From contig JAMSLZ010000007.1 in NCBI GenBank assembly GCA_026027325.1, positions 372,001-436,000 on the forward strand: a DNA stretch of 64,000 nucleotides, in the 5' to 3' direction. This document shows, piece after piece, positions 58,059 to 64,000 of the stretch (positions are counted from its first letter, which is position 1; the number at the start of each line of letters is the position of its first letter). This DNA comes from Actinomucor elegans. Taxonomy: Eukaryota > Mucoromycota > Mucoromycetes > Mucorales > Mucoraceae. The notes beneath the pieces were generated by a model. That model saw nothing but the letters and a program-made list of their open reading frames with translations. It made no database searches and had not been told where the DNA came from. The position numbers and the translations under genes are program-made.

Positions 58059-60508
58059 TTATGCAGTAGGGTACGCTTGGATTAAGTGTTGCACCGAAGC
58101 AGCATCCTCGAGTTTGCCATAGTCTTTAAAAATTTCAGCAATAGGAAGTAACACCTTTTGAACATACTCCTTGTCATTATAAGAGTTCACAACAACGAGA
58201 TATTTGTACTTTTCAAGTAAGCCTTGTCTAGTTTCTTCAAGTGTAGAATATTGACCAATTAAAGACTTGTAATTGGGAGATTGAACAACGAGATTGCAGA
58301 TCTTTTCTCGACAAAGGATGTACATGTCTTCAGTTGGATACAAAGTCAAGAGCAATAGATACTGTAAAGCATTGGCAGAGTTGTCATGTGTAAACAGGCG
58401 ACAGAACTGGTCAATAAGACAGCTGAAATTCAATCTAACAGATTGGTCACTTTCAGTAATCACTATGTAGACTGTGAGTTATTATGTCTATAGCAAGTAC
58501 TATTGGCACTTACGCAAGTCAAACGTATTACTACGAGGATGTTTAGGAATACGGATTAGACCATGATAAACCAACGCAATACCAAAGTGCACAGCTTCCA
58601 TTCTGAATTGCTTGTTTGAATAAAGAAAAGTAACAGCCTATGACAGACAAATATTAAATCAATGAAAAAAAAAAAAGGCTACTCCAGAAGTTCTTACCTT
58701 TTCTAACTGAAGAGATAATAGAAGGACATTAAAGTAGAACCAAGGATTCAATTTGTTTTCACTAAAGTGCTCTGGCTGTTGGTCACTGATAATCTTTTGA
58801 AAGTCCCTCAATCGATAGGTTTCAAGATCAGAGCGTTCTTCTTGTACTGTTTCCCGAACTAAAGTCAACTGAAGCCAGGTATAGTCCTCAATGGTTGTAA
58901 TAACTCCATGTAATGATTTTAAATGTAATTCACAGCGACCTAAAATCTTGTACAGTAGTAGTTTAAATGGATCTGTAGGTTGCACTCCATGTGCCATCGC
59001 GGCATATTTGTTGAATATGATCTTGCGGCTGGTTTCTGTGAGTCTAGTACAAGTTACTTGTGAGCTATTGAAAGAATCTATAGAAACTATAATGTGTACC
59101 TGAAATCTGGTGATGAAAGATATTCTCTCAAATAAGAAGAGAACCCTTCATGCAACGAAAAGGCCTGGTGCTGATCCTCTACAAACTTGAGCGCCAGTTT
59201 AGGATGTCCACTTCGAAGTAAAATATAGAGAAATAGCCAAATTGGAGTCTTTTCGTGGATCTCAAGATGAGGATAAATCCAGGAGGATCTATTGGCGTTT
59301 TTGTATTTGATTTCCATGAATGCATGTAAACTACGAATGATAGAAGGCGAGCCTCCAATTTTAGCGACCGTGGCATTACTAAGTAATAGCTCCTTTGCCA
59401 AAGAAAAGTATCTACATACAGATCAGTATATAAACTTATAGCAAGCTGAATAAAAACCTACTGTTTTTCTAACCAAGTTTTCGATGCTTGAATAAGGCGA
59501 TTATTCAAGCGCACAATGTCTGCATTATCATAATTTTGTTGAAGATAAGCTCCTCTGGTACTGTTGGTATTGCTAGCAAAATGAGAAGCGATATCCCAAG
59601 CTTCGTTCATCGATTCTCTTTGTGATTTGGTGCACTCTATTGAGCTGGACAAGGCTTTGAACTTGCTGATGATAGGGATCTTGCAATGGATTAATCGACT
59701 GGCATTGAGTTCCTTTACAGTATCTGCATAACTTTGAATTTGATTCTTGACAGGATCAATTCTCTACCTCTACCGTGTTAGTATATAGTCCTACTATGAT
59801 CTTGCAACATAGATAATTACGTTTTCTACTACAGTCTTCTTTCTACCAAACATCTTGTTATCCTGTTGAAGATCCCAATCTTGTAGTATACTCTTCTTGG
59901 AGTTATCCCAGTTTGAATATCGAATTTCATCCATGCTATTCAGAAATCTCTCTCGAGTCTACATGTATTAAACAAATCATCAGATTTTATACTTTTTGCA
60001 TTCATATAGATTGTTTACTTTGCTTCTTGTCTGTTCAACAGTCGCCTTCATGTAGTTGTCTTGAGTGTGTTGAAGATATGACTAGTGGCTTGGTTAGCAT
60101 TTCTTTTGTCTTCTCGTTCTCTCTTATTTATCAGTGATTTATACTTATTTTATTTTTTACCTCAACATCAGTATCCGTATTGACATGATCAGGAGCAAAG
60201 GCAAACTGTGTATTAATGTTCTTCAAGCTTGCACCGATTTCCTGTGTATTGGCGCCGCTTTGTGCTAAAAAATAATGACTATGCAATCCAATTTAGTAAC
60301 ACGTTTGGGTTTGTGCATGCTTCTTATCTCCAACTTACGCTGAAGCATTGAGTCCACCTTGGCTCGAGCCTAGTTTCAAGTTTAAAGCATTCAATTCATT
60401 GGAAATTTCGTTTAAATCGCGATTAAGCTGAGGGATATCTTGGGAAGCATTTGAATCAGTAAGTGTTTTCGACTGTTCGACTAGTTTCTCGAAAGGATTC
60501 GTAGACAT
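58059..60508 (-). CDS. NIC96: NIC96/NUP93 nucleoporin, short C terminus
   Basis: Nine exons (60508-60339, 60278-60161, 60081-60019, 59958-59821, 59763-59462, 59411-59100, 59043-58698, 58637-58514, 58462-58059) give 658 residues. NIC96/NUP93 is an inner-ring scaffold of the nuclear pore. Matches in order: the N-terminal coiled region (DIPQLNRDLNEISNELNALN), FLNSMDEIRYSNWDNSKKS, LIQASKTWLEKQYFSLAKEL, HEKTPIWLFLYILLRSGHPK, TDPFKLLLYKILGRCEL, TIEDYTWLQLTLVRE, AVTFLYSNKQFRMEAVHFGI and ANALQYLLLLTLYPTEDMYI. It stops after EDAASVQHLIQAYPTA, where human NUP93 (819) and yeast Nic96 (839) continue for roughly 170-190 residues of helical solenoid. I could not find a phase-matched donor plus downstream exon. 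It is either a natural short form, a recent truncation or a missed exon. Confidence 0.88.
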
Positions 60509-61195
60509 GTTCTGAATTAGATTAGGAAAGAATTGGATCTAACAAGTTACTGGAGACAAGGAAAAAAAAAAAAAAGTCGCGTTGGGCGGAAAATGAAATA
60601 TTATATCGTTGTTTAGGTTTAACTGCAAAACTCGTTTGCTCATTAGGGTCCTGGGTGGCCCACTTGTTGGGTAATCATAATAGTCCTTTACTACTAGAAT
60701 TTGATGGTAATGTATCATTATTCATCTTACTATTCCTACAAATAACTATATTTGTTGAATGAAAGCGATATGGCAATGAAGACTGTTAAAGTTGAGCCTT
60801 GCTATAGCCGGTCCGATTCAGATAGACCTTTAGTAAAAACTTCTGGAATATTAATAAATATTCATCATTTCTATTGTATATAAATTACTGTTGTGCGCTT
60901 TCGGGCCCTATTTGATAAACATTCTTTCAAATAGATAATAATATTAGTGTCATGAATGAAAATAAAAACATCCAGTTTCTTAAATCTATTCACTATGAAT
61001 ATACTTGAAGCCCTATTAGATGCATTGGCTCATTCTAAACACGGAACATTTATCATATGGGATCTTTAAAGGAGACATACCGAGGCACTTGTTGGTCATT
61101 AAGTGGTTTGCATGAAAAGTGTACGTAATTTACGTGCCGTCATTATTGATAATATATAGTAAACTGGCTGTATTCTAGTTGCATAAGGGTTCTAG

Positions 61196-61480
61196 TAAAT
61201 TCAGTAATTTATTCTGAATTCGCACTAGTCATCCGATGCGGCATTAACCGGGAATCAGTGGAGAGATCTATCTATCATTGGATCCAGAACACATGAAATA
61301 CATGTAGTTTAGAGCGTATGCCTAAAATATAATATATTCATTGTACTTTAGTCAAGAACGGTTGTTATATATGCAGTCCCGCCTTTTAAACATGTACTAG
61401 TTATCCTATGCGATATTAAACAGGGAATTGTAATATTAAAAGTGACCTGATTTCAGAAAAATCGTATAAACCCTCCAAAG
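61196..61480 (+). repeat. Dispersed repeat family A, two copies in tandem
   Basis: First: TTCAGTAATTTATTCTGAAT, then CCGATGCGGCATTAACCGGG. Second, near 61396: CCTATGCGATATTAAACAGG, then CTGATTTCAGAAAAAT. The second part is echoed near 62365 (ATGATTTCAGAAAATTCC), so the repeat unit extends beyond the core blocks. Confidence 0.55.
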
Positions 61481-62520
61481 CGCTTTTTTTATTGTATATA
61501 GAATAGTCGAATGGACACTGCTACATTTATATTAAAAAAATCTATAATTAAGCGCTGTATAAACTCCATTAATATACCTATTCTCGTCGACATGATTCTT
61601 GCATTAATTAAAGGATCAAATATCTAGCCAAAATATTCTGAGCAAGACTAAAAAAATTCATTTTCCGTCTCTTACAAAACAATAGAAACAATATCATAAT
61701 AGGATGACCTTTAGCTTATTTTCATACAACGTTTAAGATATTTTAGAAGCATGATCGACGATCCAACTTTATTCTTTGTAGTTCAACATATAGCTAAATG
61801 CCATTTATGTTGTTTTAAATCTAATACGGCTCGGGTTACTCACTTTAAGTGGGGCCCAGCTATTAGACTAAGCGCGACTTCACCCATCAGTAGCTTAATG
61901 AGCCATAATAACTCTTTTAAGTGCCCTTTAGTGTTATTATTATTATTATTATTATTTTGCGGCGCGTCTTGGAATTAATAGTGATCAGTCGGCCCGATCC
62001 TTGTCCTTACGACGTATCTTAGAGCACTTCACAATGATCAATAGACGAAAAAAAAAAATGCGTGGCCTATAATCTAGAGCTTACAGTTGGTGATTATAAT
62101 ATACTAGTGGGTTGAGTTAAACAGCGGTTCTAATAGGTTTAGTAGAATGTATACTATTCATAAAGTACATTATACCGAAATCGGTGAAAGGATCTATTGA
62201 TCATTAGATCTAATTTCCTTGAATTATAAATATTTTACAATCCAACTCTAAAATATGATTTATGTACTGTATTTTGGTCAAATAATATGTTGAATAGATA
62301 CAGTAGCCATTAAATATGACATTAAATTAGGATCAACGGAAGTATGAAAATGGTATGATTTCAGAAAATTCCAAGAGAGCCACATAGTGCTTAGGCCCGA
62401 ACTTTCAAAATTACTATGTTTTGGAGGACAAAACCAGTATTTTGAATATCAAACTAATTAATAGCATAGAATTAACATATTACAGAATATTATCTTGCAT
62501 TTTTGCTACATTTTGTTGCA

Positions 62521-62552
62521 TATAAAATACTCGAGTTTGGGCGCATTTCTAA
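62521..62552 (-). repeat. Dispersed repeat family B, copy 4
   Basis: On the minus strand: TAGAAATGCGCCCAAACTCG then AGTATTTTATA. Confidence 0.6.
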
Positions 62553-63346
62553 TTGACTAAAAAAATAAAAATAAAATAAAACTGCATTTTATTAAATTTA
62601 CCCCGTTAATTAAGGAAAATTTCAGCTTGCCTATACAATTATATGTGCTTTCGAATTTTAAACAAAGAGTATTGATCCGCTATCAAGAAAAATGAGATTG
62701 AAGCTATTTATTCTGGCGTTCTGTGCAATCTTAAACCGTCGTCGTCGTGATGTATTGAAGCTCAGATATCCAATACATTTAAGAGAAGTATATTGTGATG
62801 GATGGTGGTGATTATCTTGCATCACTTTTTGACCGAGTGCAAGGCTTTAGTTGGCTTTAATTTCTAGATAAAATGGCCCTCCAACCCTATATAATACTTT
62901 GTGTGGAACAGCGGTCGAAGGAGTAATTTTGTACCCAAATAAGCGCTCTTATCATGCATCAGTAGGGTAAAGAAAAGGTAGTAGCTGCAATTAAGATGGC
63001 AGTTGGTTAAATACCAAATACTTGACTAGATACACAGAATAGTCCTAGTGCCAAGATCCATGTACGTTTTAGTTTTAATGTATGTACGCATACATTGTAT
63101 TCTGAAACGTATCATGTACCTTTAAAAAGTGGTTAAAACGTACAGGGACATTATATTCATATTGGTCTTATTGTATAATAAGACTATTACAAGTAGATAT
63201 GGTATATAAATAAAAAGGAATATATATAAAAAGAGAGAGAGAAAGTATTATTAACTATACTATATATACGCATGTACAACGACAAGAATAAGTAAAGATG
63301 ATGATCATCTAGAAGAGAAACTATACAAGAAAACGAGAAGCACAAA

Positions 63347-63618
63347 CTATATGCTTCCAATACCATGGCCGCGTCTAACTTGCTGCAATACCATTTCCAG
63401 ATCTCTTACTCTTTGTTGATACTGAACAACATCACTTTGCAGCTTTCGAATTTGCTCTACACTTTTGCGCAGTATTGTGCCTTTATTCATTCGATTAACA
63501 CCATCATCCACCGTATCAGGTAAAAGTGTTCCAAGCTCTTGAATTCGATCATTGATATTATCTCTTCTCCTTCTCTCAACTAGGGAACTAAAGTTAAATA
63601 CAAGTATACTTATTTGAA

Positions 63619-63649
<31 letters not shown>

Positions 63650-64000
63650 ACCTGCGTTATGAGATTCTCTCCTTCTACGTCGTTTTTCCATTATGGCTTG
63701 CATACTAAAGATAGAAAAAAAAAGGATGAGTACAAAAGTAAACCAAGAGAAATAAAATGCTTACTTTGCTTGTGTAGAGTAATCTTCGGTATAAGTTTCG
63801 TCTAATAGCTCGGTTGAATTAGAGGCAATAACATTACTTGATGATTGCTGAGAAGCTGCGACAGAAATCATATCATCTGAACCACCAAAAGAAGAATAGC
63901 CATGAAACCCCATATTAGAAGGCGCGCTTTCTGCCATTTGTTTTATAAATCGGCCACCATCATTACTATTATGGTTATCATATGGATAATAATTGTGCTG
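63347..64000 (-). CDS. MiT/TFE-like bHLH transcription factor, 3' part only
   Basis: Three exons are visible (64000-63765, 63704-63652, 63579-63347); the gene continues beyond the window. The last 173 codons include a Ser/Asn-rich region, then the basic region and helix-loop-helix: [20 protein letters not shown], then [19 protein letters not shown], then [20 protein letters not shown] with a short leucine-zipper-like end ([14 protein letters not shown]). The H-E-R contact residues for E-box binding are present, and the NINDRIxELGTL-P sequence is characteristic of the MITF/TFEB/SREBP-like branch. The splice falls between HNA and VERRRR, inside the basic region, with the acceptor CCCTAG at 63580. 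A long T-run sits at the 5' end of that intron's plus-strand image. Targets are unknown. Confidence 0.88.

Larger units (their letters stand above)
60509..63346. other. 2.8 kb repeat-rich spacer
   Basis: Several family-A copies (61010-61050, 61196-61330, 61385-61480, 62290-62400), one family-B copy (62521-62552), a (TTA)n tract (61937-61955) and the bHLH gene's 3' flank with GAGAGA repeats. No gene found. Confidence 0.55.

Overview
This is nuclear DNA from a fungus, most likely an early-diverging filamentous one of the Mucorales type (Mucor, Rhizopus, Parasitella or a relative). The evidence is AT-rich sequence, genes broken by many short GT-AG introns (mostly about 45-130 nt, often with a CTAAT- or CTAAC-like branch site), fungal gene families (velvet, HIS3, MSS1, KTI12, pyruvate decarboxylase, LAG1, NOC4), codon-biased housekeeping genes and very long A/T homopolymers between genes. 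The genus is inferred; no rRNA or other marker gene is present. Exon joins were worked out by hand, checking reading phase at each junction and comparing with remembered family motifs. No transcript data were available.

Layout. 0-20 kb is gene-dense: a coiled-coil protein that may be cut by the left edge; NOC4 (-); a velvet-domain regulator (+) facing an EngB-type GTPase (-); a 4.7 kb gap holding a long inverted repeat; a PX-domain AGC kinase (+) facing the MSS1/MnmE GTPase (-). 20-28 kb is sparse, with a subtilisin-family secreted protease and two doubtful small loci. 28-46 kb is dense again: 6-phosphofructo-2-kinase (+) facing a ten-repeat Myb protein (-), a THEM6-like thioesterase, a dead Tc1/mariner-type transposase, a BORCS8-like protein (+) facing a 2-Cys peroxiredoxin (-), KTI12 (-) divergent from HPT1 (+), a highly codon-biased SDR (-), HIS3 (+) and ceramide synthase LAG1 (-). 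46-64 kb has pyruvate decarboxylase, a kelch-type cell-surface protein, a 79-residue orphan, a short NIC96/NUP93 nucleoporin and the 3' part of an MiT/TFE-like bHLH gene, separated by repeat-filled spacers.

Functional themes are ordinary cell biology: ribosome assembly (NOC4, EngB), wobble-uridine tRNA modification (MSS1 in mitochondria, KTI12 with Elongator in the cytosol), glycolytic control and fermentation (PFK2-type enzyme, PDC), purine salvage and histidine synthesis (HPT1, HIS3), sphingolipids (LAG1), nuclear pore (NIC96) and organelle positioning (BORCS8). These are not an operon or a single pathway.

I found no clear new multi-gene system. The most notable points are an 8-nt microexon encoding part of the conserved NNS motif of the thioesterase, a PFK2/FBPase2 that has lost the phosphatase histidine, a ten-repeat Myb protein with a mitochondrial-presequence-like N terminus, a nucleoporin lacking its usual C-terminal solenoid, and two decayed dispersed repeat families.
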